From contig CM057157.1 of NCBI GenBank assembly GCA_029962745.1, positions 593,491-657,490 on the forward strand: DNA of 64,000 nt. The letters run 5' to 3'. Of this stretch, positions 21,450 to 33,467 are shown piece after piece (positions within the stretch are counted from its first letter, which is position 1; each line of letters opens with the position of its first letter). The translations under genes and the position numbers were made by a program. The notes under the pieces were generated by a model, which had not been told where the DNA came from, ran no database searches, and saw only the letters and a list, made by a program, of their open reading frames with translations. This DNA comes from Echinometra lucunter. Its lineage: Eukaryota > Echinodermata > Echinoidea > Camarodonta > Echinometridae.

Positions 21450-22305
21450 TAGAGTATAGAAAATGTGCTATTTTTCTTCTGAAATTTCGCACTTATAATG
21501 TTTAACTTTCTATAATAAGCAGGCCATTCAAGATCCACAACCCCTATCAAAAAAGTGCGATATTTCATTCCCAACTCTTCGTGGCCGGGTCAGCTCCTGC
21601 AATTAGCAGGAACCATCGGTACATTTCAACGATTCAAAACAGACTAGTTAGCATTGACACATTGTCTGAAATACAAGGAATGTAGTAAGGGTTTTGCGAT
21701 GTGCTTTTATTGTGTTCAAAATAGGCTACGTGTAAAAATGATGGAAAATGCCAAGAGGCACTGTGCGGGGTATGTTCCGCGGGGAGGACATTTATACTCA
21801 TTTTCGTTCCTGTGTATTAGGCCTACACCATTTTTCCTTGTTGCAGGGGCGTAGATACTCGGGGGCTTATGGTGTACAATCATAGTACAATCAACGTAGG
21901 ATGATGCGTGTATGTTTATTTTGAAATCCACTTCCAGTGACCCCATTTTTTCCCAATAAGTTAGTAGTTCCATGGACCCTAGTGGAGATAGACAATGATC
22001 GGTAACATAATGAATTCATGCACCTAATCTATCAAAAGTATCACAGTGACGTTCCATGCATGCTTCCCCACTTTGATCTCATCACGACCGACCGCCGCCA
22101 GTCAGCTTGAAGAGAACCAGAAGTTTGATTTGAGAAATCTACAAAATGCATGCGCAGAAGAAAATAAATCACTTAAAATGAAAGAAATGCATGTGCAGTT
22201 GTGGCGTACAAATGAAAATTGCACATACACATTTTTACATAAGAAATTACAAGCAGTTTGCAAAAGAGAACCGTAAATTTTGCCATAACACAATGATCTT
22301 AAACT

Positions 22306-22979
22306 CGTTGTCGGTCTTACGAACCGGCGAATAGCCAAAATTGGTTAAAAAAATCAATTTTGCACCTTTTTTTTGCATATTTGGATAGTATATGTCAGAA
22401 TCTATCGAGTGGCAAAATTCGATCACTCGATTTCGTTTATTTTTAGAGAAATCCTGATTTTTATATTTTGGGGTGACCGGCGAATAGCCCTTCTACAATT
22501 GCTTTACACGCATTATCCCTTTTAAAGTTTGTTGACCCACATACGCGCATCCATACATACGCGCAACCATATTTGGAAGGTGAACGGCGAATGGCACAGT
22601 TCGCTCTTACGAACCGGCGAATAGGCGGCGAATAAGGTACAGTATGTTCTGACCGCGCGCACAAGCCTTTCGTTCTTACGAACCGGCGAATAAGTGGCGA
22701 ATAGCCTGTTTTTCTGACCGGGTGTGTGATTTTTTCGTTCTTACGAACCGCCGAATAGGTTTGCAAGCTATAGTTTGAGTTTTCTTTATATTATGTGGTG
22801 CCTAATACAAAGATGATACTAAAATACAGTATGTAAACTCTTTTAAAATTGCTGGAAAACACCGATTATGAGCATATAAATTCACTGCTCAAAAAGGTGC
22901 AAAACTTTAAACGCGTTTTTCTCTGATCTGTGTTTTTCCGCGAGGATGGGCTATTCGCCGGTTCGTAAGACCGACAACG
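22306..22979. mobile_element. Inverted-repeat element with repeated CTTACGAACCGGCGAATAG
   Basis: The ends are perfect inverted repeats of about 30 bp (CGTTGTCGGTCTTACGAACC at 22,306 and its reverse complement ending at 22,979) flanked by AACT (22,302-22,305 and 22,980-22,983). Inside, TTACGAACCG(G/C)CGAATA recurs near 22,611, 22,675 and 22,741, with shorter GGCGAATAG pieces between. No transposase is encoded. The superfamily cannot be assigned. Confidence 0.75.
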
Positions 22980-22983
22980 AACT

Positions 22984-23404
22984 TCCTTCTGAAACTTATC
23001 CAATTCATTTCCAGGAATATGAGGTCATAAAACCGTAGAGGATAAGTGTCTTTCAAAGTTAGCCAAGGTCATGCAGATGCATGTCCACAAGTGACCACTT
23101 CTGTAACAATCAATCTCATATCAAGGTAAATGCCATAGTTTGGGGTTCGCTGCTCTACTAACTGGTCTTAAATCACGCTACATTTCCTGAAATGACACTT
23201 CAGCGAAATGAATTCGAAGAAAGTTAAAATGTTGTTTGGTTTGTGACGATAGGTTATTACGTAATCAACATTGTCGCAACAAATGAATGTGCTCATCAAC
23301 ATTCACATTTTCAGGTGGTGGCGGTCATGATAAGATCAAAGAAAGGCTCCCACTATTAGTCCATCTCTAGTAGGGTCCATGGTAGTTCCAAGGAGAATCC
23401 TTGT
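22984..23404. other. No gene seen
   Basis: Unremarkable sequence between the inverted-repeat element and the LINE B target site. Confidence 0.5.
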
Positions 23405-23443
23405 ATATAAGTTTGTTCAGGAAGAAAGGATAAGGACAAAAAT

Positions 23444-24350
23444 ATGTCGGAAAGTGACAGCGATGCAGCACATGGAGACGAGCAGCGTGGGGCGAGGAGT
23501 AAGAGCACGAGACAGGGAGCATCATCACCGGAGGCGCGTGGCGAGGGAGAGCTACAAGGTCAAGGGGACCTACGCGACATGATTCGCGAGCTTTCTGTGC
23601 AACTCAATTCAAAGCTCGACTCGGTGAAGATGGACATAGCAGATATCAAACATTCTGTGAGTTCCATTGAAGTTGCTGTGCAAGACAATGCTAACAGAAT
23701 TATGGTGTTGGAAAATGAAAAAGTCCCACAACTTCAGAGAGAGATTGAAAGAGTATATAGAGCGAGAATGTGAGAACAAGTTACTTGCAGCAGAGTTGCA
23801 CGAGAGAAAGCAGAACCTCTTGATGTATGGTGTGCAAACCAGGCCTAACGAGAATGTGGAAGATGTTGCAAAGCAGAAGATTGCTCTCTTTATGAACAAG
23901 CCTACAAGTGATGATGAAATAGAGAAAATGCAATTTGTAAACATCCATAGATTACTTCGTCGACGTAACCCATCGGATCATGAAGGAGACAAGGCACCAG
24001 ATGCTATCATTATGAGGTTCGTCAGATTTGCTGACAGGGAGAAAGTTTTGCGTGCTTTTTACGCTTACAACTCGTCCCAGAACAGAAGGAAGAGAAGAGG
24101 TACAACAGCTACGAGTGCTGATGCTGCTACTCCGGGAGCCATCGCTGAGGATGACCCATTGTATCGCGTGTCTATCCGTACAGATTTGCCACGGAAGATG
24201 AAGATTAAGAGAAGTCAGCTAGCGTCAAGAGCGTATGAGCTAAGACAGCAAGGATTTCTAACAAGGATCAGAGTGATTGGCACAGATGTTGTTCTTCAGA
24301 CAAGGAAAGCGAGTGGTGCAGATGACTGGAAAAGATACAAGGAGCAATAG
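23444..24350 (+). pseudogene. LINE B ORF1, one frameshift
   Basis: The first part (from the ATG at 23,444) is Ser/Arg/Glu-rich, then a heptad-like coiled coil (MIRELSVQLNSKLDSVKMDI...SSIEVAV). Near 23,760 the frame shifts by one base; in the second frame it continues KEYIERECENKLLAAELHER, KQNLLMYGV (the start of the RRM-like domain of many LINE ORF1 proteins) and ends with RKASGADDWKRYKEQ. ORF1 proteins of this kind bind element RNA as trimers. The intact product would be about 300 residues. Confidence 0.75.
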
Positions 24351-24705
24351 TTGTGAAAGGAAATAACAAAGAAACTAGGCAGATAGCAGGAATTATGAAC
24401 CTGAAAAAAGGATTTTTGAAAGAAAATTAACATTTCAGTTTATACAGTAAGGCTCTCATGGAAAAGTGATCTATCATGGGAGTATACTGTGTTGCATCTT
24501 GAACTGGAAACGAAGTTGTATTGTTTGTTTTGTGTAGTTATGTGTGTATTGTGTTCATGTTTTTTGTTTTTTGTAATTGTGTGTATGTTGTATTTGTGTA
24601 AAAATAAAAAACCCTCCAGTATATTTATGCATTTTATTTCTCTCTATACTATTACCATGTGTGCAACGGCTATGAATAATGTCATGTACATAGTTTTTAT
24701 TTGTT

Positions 24706-27700
24706 ATGAGTAGTAAAGGTATCAAAATATTTTCATTAAACTGCCGTGGACTTGGAGAACGATGTAAAAGGGAGGATCTGTTTGATTTTTTGAAAAAGAA
24801 AGAAGCAAATATTTATTGTCTACAAGACACTCATTTTGTTTTGGAATTAGAAGAAGACATATTGAAAGAGTGGGGAGGAAGAGGTTTCTTTTCATATAAA
24901 TCATCTAATGCAAGAGGTGTTGCAATATTATTTGATCAAAACACACAATTTGTTATAAAAAGAGTGAAGTGTGATAGTGATGGTAATTTTGTGGCCCTTA
25001 GTATCCAATGTGGTTTTCTAGATTTTTCATTGATAGCACTTTATGGGCCAAACACTGATTATCCAGAATTTTTTGGACGTATAGAAAATATCTTACTGGA
25101 TTGGGATGATCCTCACAAAATTATTTGTGGTGATTGGAATTTGGTACAGAGTTTAGAGTTAGATACTTTTAATTATCTTCGACTTAGTAATAGAAAGGCG
25201 AGGGATAAGGTCCTTGAGATGAAAAATGATTTTAACTTAGTTGATCCATGGCGTCAACTTCATCCTGATGTAAAATCTTTTACCTGGCGACAACCCACCC
25301 CATTAAAGCAAAGTAGATTGGATTATTTTTTAATGTCTTCAGATATCTTTTCTTTAGTTAGGAAATGTGAGATTGAATTGGGTTATCGTACTGATCATTC
25401 AATGATTAGTGTAGACATTGTGTTAGATAAATGTCATAAGAGATTTAACTATTGGAAGTTTAATAATTCATTTTTGAAAAAGTCTGAATTTGTTGATCTT
25501 ATCAAGGAAAAGGTAAAAGAAGTTACTTTACAGTACCTTGATATTGATTCTCTGGATGGAAGACAATTTGAGAATGTTAGTAAAAAAGACTATAGATTTT
25601 TAATTAATGACCAGTTGTTTTTTGATACACTGTTAATGGAGTTGAGAGCAGTAACAATTTTGTATGCAATTCGTCAGAAAAAGAAGGAAGAAAGTGTAGA
25701 AAAGGACCTGGAGTCTGAGATACTTACGTTAGAAAGATTGTTGGAACAGAATACAGATACTAGAGAAAATTTAGAAAAAATTCGAGTATTAAGAGAAGAA
25801 TTAGAACAATTCAGACGTCAGAAGCTGGAAATGGCAGCAAATAGACTACGGCTTCAAGTAATGCAATTTGGGGAAAAACCATCTAAATACTTTTTGAATT
25901 TGGAAAAACAAAGGATAACTGAAAAAAACATTTGTAAAACTGATTGATGACAATGGTACTGTGTTGCAAGAGCAAGAAGATATTTTGAAAGAAGTTGGAT
26001 CATATTATGAACGTTTGTATAAATATCATGCAAATTGTGATGCAGAAGTTATTTTCTCTCGTATAAGGGAAGATCATTTCCAAAGTCTCACAGAAGAAGA
26101 GTGTGTTTCTTTAGAAGGAGAAATATCTTACAGGGAAATTGAATATGCAGTAAAGAACATGAAAAATAATAAAGCCCCAGGACAAGATGGATTTACAGTG
26201 GAATTTTTCAAATATTTTCTTGAGGAGTTAGGTATTTATATGATGCGTAGTATGAATTTTGCTTACACTTCTGGAAAATTATCTTTCCCACAAAAACTTG
26301 GTTTGATAACACTACTTCCTAAAGGTGACAAAGTGAGACATTTTATTAAAAACTGGAGACCAATTTCTTTGTTGAACGTTGTTTATAAAATATTATCGAG
26401 CTGTATTGCTAATAGACTTAAAAAAGTATTACCTCGTATTATCCATGGTAATCAAACAGGACTTTTGTCTGGACGATTTATTGGTGAAAATATTAAAATT
26501 TTATATGACATAATTGCTTATACTGAAAAGGAAAAGGTTCCTGGTATGATTTTGTTAATTGATTTCGAAAAGGCTTTTGATAGTCTTTCTCATCACTTTT
26601 TGTATAAAACTCTCTCCTTTTTAAAATTGGGAAACTCTTTCATAAAGTGGATAAATTTACTGTATAGTGATGCGTACTCTAGTGTTATGGTTAATGGGCA
26701 AATAACATCTAGATTTCGCATAGAAAGGGGCTCTAGGCAAGGTGACCCACTTTCGCCCTGCCTGTTTTTGTTATGCGCGGAAATTCTTGGGGTGTTAATT
26801 CGAAATTCACACTTGGTCAAAGGAATTTCTGTCAGGTCAAAAGAATTCAAGATCCTTCAGTATGCCGATGATACAGTACTGTTTTTAGATGGCACAGCTG
26901 CCAGTTTCCGCAATGTACTTCATATTTTGGAGTCATTTGGAAATTGTAGTGGGCTTAAGATGAATATGGAGAAAACAAATGCAATTTGGATTGGTGCCTT
27001 AAAAGGTAGTGAAGATATAAGATTGGAAGGAAGACAGGTGCATTTTGTGCATAATGATTATTTTCGTTACCTTGGTACTGACTTTCATGTTGATATTCAT
27101 AAAATACCTGATTATAATTATGACAGAATTTTTGACAAAGTAAAGCGTCAAATGATTTCTTGGATCAAACGGAACATTACAGTTCTTGGAAGAGTTACAG
27201 TTGCTAAATCACTACTGTTACCACAGTTTAATCATTTGTTTATGTCAATCCCAGCTCCTTCAGCTAAGTTAATGAAAGCAATAAAAGTAAAGTTCTTTAA
27301 TTTCATATGGAAGAATAAGCCTGATAAAATTAGTAGGAAACAGGTTGTGGGCACTTATGAAGAAGGGGATCTTAAGATGCCAGATGTCGAGTGTTTTAGT
27401 ATGTCATTAAAGCTCACATGGATTCGAAGATTGGTCTTAGGTACATGTAATGATGTTAATCATTTAATGCAGTCGTTTTTAACAAAACCATTTGTAGTAG
27501 GGTTTGGTGATGAATATTTTTTAACATTATCCCATGAAGTTGCCAATCCATTTTGGAAAGATGTATTTTATGCTTTGTCTTTGCTTTGTCAAGCAGAAGG
27601 AGATGAGTGGTTAACTTATCCATTGTGGAGGAATAGTTCTATCCATATTGGGCAAAAGATCTTGGTATGAAAAAGGCATCAGATGTATCAATGACTTAAT

Positions 27701-28499
27701 TGATAGTAAGGGGAATTTGTTAACTCGTGAAGAATGTGAACAAAATTTTTCTTGAAACTGAATTATTTGTCTTATTATTCTATCAGTCAAGCTATAAAGT
27801 GTCAGTATAGAATTTATATTGAAAAATGTGAAAAAAAATGTAGAAGGTCCATTGATGCCGTCACATATCAAAATACTTGTATATGACCTACAAGGATGTC
27901 GATACATCTACAAATCTCTTATTGGAAAAACAAAATGTATACCCTCAGTATGTTTAAAATGGGAACGACATTTAGATTACAACCCTGATATTTCATTTAT
28001 GCAGAAATGTCATACTATGATATTTCGATTTACGCCGGATATTGTTTTAAGATATTTTCAGTGTAAGATAGTAAACAGGATTTTGTTTTTGAATAAGCAA
28101 CTGTATAAGATGAAAATAGTCAGTATTGAAACCTGTTCGTTTTGTAAAAAAGAGGTGGAAGACATTGTACATTTCTTTTACGACTGTGAAATCAGTAAAT
28201 CAATTTGGAAGGAAACAGCAAAATGGATAAATGAAGGTTATTTAGTACAGATAAAGTTTAATTTACGAAATATAATTTTTGGCTTTGAAGAAAAGAGAAA
28301 TGATGCATTAAATTGCATAGTAATTTTGATCAAACAACAAATGTTCGTACAAAAGCTTAATAATAAAATTCTTATTTTTAGTATCATAAAGAAAAAGGTT
28401 ATTCAATATTATGAAGATGAGAGATATAATAATCTTATTTCAGGTACACGTAACAAATTTGTTGCTAAATGGCAGTCACTTAAATCTTTGTTTGTTTAA
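24706..28499 (+). pseudogene. LINE B ORF2: endonuclease, reverse transcriptase, zinc knuckle
   Basis: Segment 1 (24,706-25,947; likely first ATG near 24,707) is the endonuclease: FSLNCRGLG, CLQDTHF, LYGPN, GDWNLV, DYFLMSS and TDHSMI. A shift near 25,935 leads into segment 2 (to 27,670), the polymerase: NKAPGQDGFTVEFFK, NWRPISLLNVVYKI, LIDFEKAFDS, GSRQGDPLSP and LQYADDTVLF (catalytic YADD at 26,861-26,872). Further shifts between 27,665 and 27,820 precede segment 3 (27,819-28,499) with CSFCKKEVEDIVHFFYDC, the zf-RVT motif found at the end of many L1/Tx1 ORF2 proteins. All catalytic residues survive; only the frame is broken. Confidence 0.85.
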
Positions 28500-28639
28500 A
28501 ACTAAAAGAGAGAAATGTAAAGTATTGTATTTCATCTGAGTGTAAAATACATTTTACTACGTTGTGAAATGTTTATTTAACTCAATAAAATAGCCTATGG
28601 AGGGCTAAAAAAATTTTTTAAAAAAATATAAGTTTGTTC

Positions 28640-29519
28640 CAAGGCCCCATTTTTTTTTTTGTGGGCCTTGCCACTGAGTGGCACATACCACTTTGTGGGT
28701 CGAGTGCCCCTTCGGAGAAAATGTTTATAGCGAAAGCTTCTTCCCATGTTTTATAAACCTAAATCATGTAAACCAAAATTTTGCTCTTTTTTTCTTCAAT
28801 CTCATCTTTTTCTCATGAGGTGTTGTACAATATAGACAGAGAATATTCGTTAAATAGTTAAGGTCGCTCTTTCACCTTATCGTACGAAATCATCTCGTAC
28901 CACTGCGGTAATGTTTATGTGCATGGCTCTGATCAAGGGTAACAAAGTGTAACATTTGGGGGAAAATTTTTAACTCACTGTACCTTGGTAATTAACATGG
29001 TAGACCTTAACTATTGCAAAACACAAACAGTTAATCAGAGCATAGAGAGTTTTCTACACCTTGCAATCAGCCACCAAAGTTCACCTTGCAAAAAATTTAG
29101 GTACATAACTTGGTGTCCACTTCATGCAGCTAATTCCATGTAGATCCCACTTCTTTAAAAAAAAACCCTGATTTTTATTCTAAAGTGTATCATAAAGTAG
29201 GTAAAAAAAAAACCCTGATAAATCAACATTTTGAGAAAAAATGATCAAAATAAGGCCAAAGACAAAGTAGACACGGAGTTATGTACAACGCAAATGAGTT
29301 TGCAACCTTAAAACTTTCTCCTCAAATTCTTATCTGTGGATATATTATTTTCTTTTCTCGCTCTCTGCGCTCGCTCATAATAATAGCTAGATAAAGAATT
29401 ATATGGGAAGGCAAACGAATTGGGCATGCAAGGGAGATGACCGAATGTGCCTGTGGAGTCTATATTTCCTTGCTCGCTTCACTCGCTCTTTAGGAATGGT
29501 AGTTTTGACAGCAAAAAAA
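28640..29519. other. No gene seen
   Basis: AT-rich sequence. The minus-strand frames near 29,399-29,754 fall largely within the inverted-repeat element below and show no domain. I looked here specifically for kinase exons of gene 1 on the minus strand and found none. Confidence 0.5.
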
Positions 29520-29954
29520 CCCGGGGGGCACTCACGTATAATGGCAGTATGGGTATGTGCGGCCCTTAAGGCCCCCTTTTCACGCCTTGCCAGACATTCC
29601 AAAGCATATCTTTTTCATTGACCAAACCGTTCCTATGGTACGCAGTTGAAATCTCTCGTTCTCTGGTTTTATCGCTCGTTCTGTAAACCCGAAAATCATT
29701 TAGATCCCGTTCCCAAGGGTTCCCGAGTACCGTGCTTCGGTCCGTCCTGAACAATTTTCAAATTTCTGTACGATCGTCAGTTCTCAAGACCCCCATTTCA
29801 TGTTAAATTCCAGTTCCCAAAGATCCCCATTTGGAGAGGGCCATTTAGTTCTTAAGCCCCTCAGTTCATAAGCAACTTCAGTTCTTAAGGGTATGGTTTC
29901 AGATTTTGGGGCCGCACACCCCCACCCTTTCCAAATGTGAGTGCCCCCTCCGGG
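29520..29954. mobile_element. Inverted-repeat element with CCCGGGGGGCACTCAC ends
   Basis: Left end CCCGGGGGGCACTCAC (29,520), right end GTGAGTGCCCCCTCCGGG (ending 29,954). The interior has repeated TTCTTAAG/AGTTC and CCCATTT-type segments and no coding. Ends with poly-G and CACTC are common among marine invertebrate non-autonomous elements; the superfamily is not assigned. Confidence 0.7.
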
Positions 29955-31240
29955 CAAAAAAATTACCAGCGAGGTATATCTAGCGAGGTAACCAAATAGA
30001 ACACTTGAATATGTCAGTCTAGGGTGTATTTTGACAATTGCAGCAAGAAGTAGTTAGCTTTGGCTCGCTCGCTTCGCTCGCTCGCAAATTAAAAAGTAGA
30101 AGATGTGTATTTTCAAAAGGCACGTGTGTGTGTGTGTGGGGGGGGGGGTATCCCCCTCTAGCTCTGGCACATATCCTCATATCCTCCAAAAATTAATAAC
30201 TTGTAAGTTATTCGATTTTTTTTGTAAGTTAATAGCATTGTTAATATCAATTCTAATAGATTAAAAAAAACACCAAACATAATTATAGCTTATACTGTTG
30301 AACAGAAACACAGACACTATAACTGTGGACACCGAATAATGTACAAGTGGACACCTATAGTTATGTACAAACACCAGTATTGCTGTATATCAGGATAAAT
30401 TGTACTGTAAACAACATGACTTTGCCTTTATATGCTGGGAGGATAACTCTACCATGACATATCATGAAACCCATGATTAAATGTTCATACTTCAAACAAG
30501 ACAACTTCAAAATGATGGGACTTTTTTTTTTGTCTCACTCTGTACATGCACCGTTAATATGGATTCAAAGAAAAGGTTTCGTTCTATACCGTGGTACACT
30601 CTATAAACAGTGGAAAGCGAAATTACGTTTATGTTAATTCCTAATTTGTTGCAATGAGTATTGTGGTGAAAATACAGCTCTTCTTTAAATTTAATAAGGC
30701 GGCCTTCCGATTAACAAATTTCTATAAGACTTTGGTCCGTGAATAAAGTGTTTTCCCTTCACAGTTAGGTCTTGTGATCCTCCATGGAGAAGTGAACTTG
30801 GACTAAAAATATGTAAATAAAATCATCAATTTTCACAGATTTTGTATTTTCTTCAGATTAATTATAGTGTAGAAACACAAGAAACACAAGAAACCAACTT
30901 AATACTTGCACTGATCAATTTAAAAGCACACTATTCAATGCACAGACGTAAGTGATGAATTTTAAGAAAAAGTCGAAAAGGTATCAATTTCAATTTTGAC
31001 AAGAGGTTTACTTCATATAGAAAACAATTTTCCTCATTAGTAGTTGTAAAACATGTAAAGATATCTTTCAAAAACTAAAATTTCAAGCGACTTTCGTTCA
31101 TATATAGTCCTTTAACAATGATATTTTTAGGCAATTATGTTATATACATCTTAAATTTCTAAAGATTGCTTATGTTATGATAAAAAGAAAACTTTTGCTC
31201 TTATCGCTATGATAATAATGATAATGATTACAACACTAAT
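29955..31240. other. No gene seen
   Basis: AT-rich, with a GTGTGTG/poly-G run at 30,124-30,149. No splice-flanked coding segment recognisable on either strand. Confidence 0.5.
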
Positions 31241-31474
31241 ACACTCTTAAAAATGCTGGGTCAGATTGACCAGGAGAATAGCCCTTTGGGACCACACTCA
31301 ATTCCAGGTCAAAAAATGACCCAGAATATGGTTATTAAGGCTAGTTTCTGTGCCACATTTGACCTTATTCCGGCTAATTTTTACTCTATTCCAGGTCATT
31401 TTTGACCCGGAATGCAGCGTGGCCCCAACCGACTATTTTCCGCGTCAAGTCTGACTCAGAATTTTTAAGAGTGT
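31241..31474. mobile_element. 234-bp inverted-repeat element (MITE)
   Basis: Ends ACACTCTTAAAAATGCTGGG and the imperfect inverse (CTCAGAATTTTTAAGAGTGT). A second internal inverted pair CCAGGTCA-AAAATGACCC / CCAGGTCATTTTTGACCCGG gives it stem-loop potential. No coding. Confidence 0.75.
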
Positions 31475-32051
31475 GATATGTTACATTTATACAGCACTTG
31501 ATACGAAAGTATGAGAGAGTTTAAAGAGAATTTAAAGAGCAAGGAGAAAAAAAAAACACAGAGGAACATGCAAGTACAAAAATGAAAATACATTTAACTA
31601 AGTAAGCATTTACTATCTGGGCCCCGTTTGCGAAAACTTGTTATCAGTACGTAACAATTGCCATATTTCTATGACAAATTTTCTCTCAGCCAATTAGATG
31701 CAAGGATTTCAACAGATTAGTTTAATAAATCAAACGAGGCCCTGAACAAGTATATTTAGCTTTGATACATTTCCTGACAGAGTAAATAGGCAGAAACTCA
31801 ATCGAGTTTTCAGAACGGTTCCCTGTTTGCTGTTTACATTACTAAAAAGGAAAATTTTTATACAATAACAGAAATAACCTCAGTTGCCGAATGCTGCAGC
31901 TATTATGTCTGAATTCTCTACCAATGCCAAAGTATTGTAGTCTTCACGACAGCAGAAGTGCCGCCGACAAATTTCATCGAACAAAAACACACCACAAAAC
32001 AACACAACGGTCGAAAGATAAAGAAAATCACAAGCAAATTGAAAAACAATG

Positions 32052-32104
<53 letters not shown>

Positions 32105-32655
32105 TAATACTGATACCGGATTATTTTTAAGTATATTTGCGAAGAATACTAAAAAGGGCATGTAGACAAAGAAAGAAAAAAGAATAGCACATCTGGAGCT
32201 TTATTTAGTAATTTAAGAAACAGTTTGACTTCATTCGTGCAAAAATGAGCAATGAAATGAAATTATTTCAGAAAAAAAAATACAATAGAGTTTTGTAGGT
32301 TATGCCGCGGCCGACATGCGTGCCAATTTTCATCGCGATCGGGCAGTCGACAACCGAGATCTCGGGGACTCGGGGGGGGGGGGGGGAGGCTGGGCCTATT
32401 TCTTTGATATTATAGCCATTTCTGCACCAATTTTGCTCAAACAAACGTCACCCGTGTTTGAAATGAATTAATTTTCATCAGCATATGTAGCAGTTTTCAT
32501 CTCAGCTGCTAAAGTTGTTACATCTCTAAAGCGCCCTCTCCCACCTCCATTACTTACTAAGTTTCTCTTTACGAACTCCCAAATACCCTGGCCTAGTTGT
32601 GGCTAAAATTCTCAACAGCCGCAACATTATTGTTTATCATGAGAACATATAGCAG
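31475..32655. other. Downstream of gene 1; probable 3' UTR and (TA)n repeat
   Basis: A (TA)n run lies at 32,055-32,100 and poly-G at 32,372-32,385. On the minus strand the first AATAAA after the gene-1 stop is at 32,205-32,200, about 450 bp downstream, a candidate polyadenylation signal. No kinase-like frame is present. Confidence 0.5.
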
Positions 32656-32875
32656 TCAAGCATTCTTCGCTGCTTCAAGAACACTCTTTCTGCCTCGTGG
32701 TCCTTTTTCAATATTGACATATTCCTTTGTATCACTCTGTTGTACCGATGTCAATTCAAGCTGTTGATAAGTAGTAACATCGTTAGTCACTCGCTCATAA
32801 ATATCCTGGAATTGCGTTTCATCCTTAGTTTTCTTCTCATTATTTACGCCTGCCGTCAATCCGTCAGATCTTTGC
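32656..32875 (-). CDS. Gene 1 exon 15: cytoplasmic tail with tyrosine motifs and stop (residues 817-889)
   Basis: Acceptor ATCCCAG|GCAAAG, entry phase 2, stop TGA at 32,658-32,656. The hydrophilic tail contains IYERV (Y843), TYQQL (Y853) and EYVNI (Y869). YQQL and YVNI are 12 residues apart, matching the relaxed ITAM form YxxL/I-x(6-12)-YxxL/I; YVNI also fits the Grb2 SH2 consensus YxN. There is no GT donor of good quality between Y869 and the stop, which argues that the frame truly ends here. Confidence 0.7.
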
Positions 32876-33423
32876 CTGGGATATGATAAGAAAAATACAC
32901 CGTAGTTTTCAGAGCGTAATGGGTTTTGGAACGCTTGAATTTATGGTTTATCCAAAGGTTGTAGAAAGGCTTACTGATCAGTACTTATACACGGTGCATA
33001 GGAACACTCTCTCAAGAACTATTTTCCTTCACTGGCAGACCACACATGGTAATAATTTAAGAATAACGAAATAAGCTTATCCCTAGATTATAATTTTTAT
33101 TCATTTATCAATTTTATAATTAATCTTGATTGAATTAATATATTTCACCAGGGTTACCCATTTAACAAGACTTAATCTTCCATTAGGCCCAAGATATACA
33201 TGAGACTAATATAATATATAACCACAATCCGAGTACGATAAAACAGACCTTGTACAAGGTAAAAACAGATTATGAAAAACCATATAACTGCTCTAATGAT
33301 AATAAAATTATAGCTCACTGTATAAGAAAGATGAATGGAAAGTTAAGGGACAGAAGGGGGAGAAGGGCAAAGAGAACTGGCATACCACATAGAGTGGAAG
33401 GCGCAAAATAGTTATAAGGAAGC

Positions 33424-33467
<44 letters not shown>

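Larger units (their letters stand above)
23419..28625 (+). mobile_element. LINE B: Tx1/L1-like retrotransposon, full length or nearly so
   Basis: A 5.2-kb non-LTR element bounded by a 14-bp direct repeat ATATAAGTTTGTTC (23,405-23,418 and 28,626-28,639), the signature of target-primed insertion. It encodes ORF1 (coiled coil plus nucleic-acid-binding domain) and ORF2 (endonuclease, reverse transcriptase, C-terminal zinc knuckle), then a ~120-bp 3' UTR with CAATAAAATAGCC and an A-rich tail. The endonuclease start (KIFSLNCRGLG) and zf-RVT-like C-terminus point to the L1 superfamily, probably the Tx1 clade. The first ATG lies only 25 bp inside the 5' boundary, so the 5' UTR is very short or slightly truncated. 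At least four frameshifts make it inactive. Confidence 0.9.

Noticed and set aside
28640..32655. Kinase exons downstream of the receptor on the minus strand
   Set aside because: No frame with kinase landmarks (such as a Gly-rich loop, HRD or DFG context) was seen; the open frames here are short and domainless. Absence by eye is not proof.
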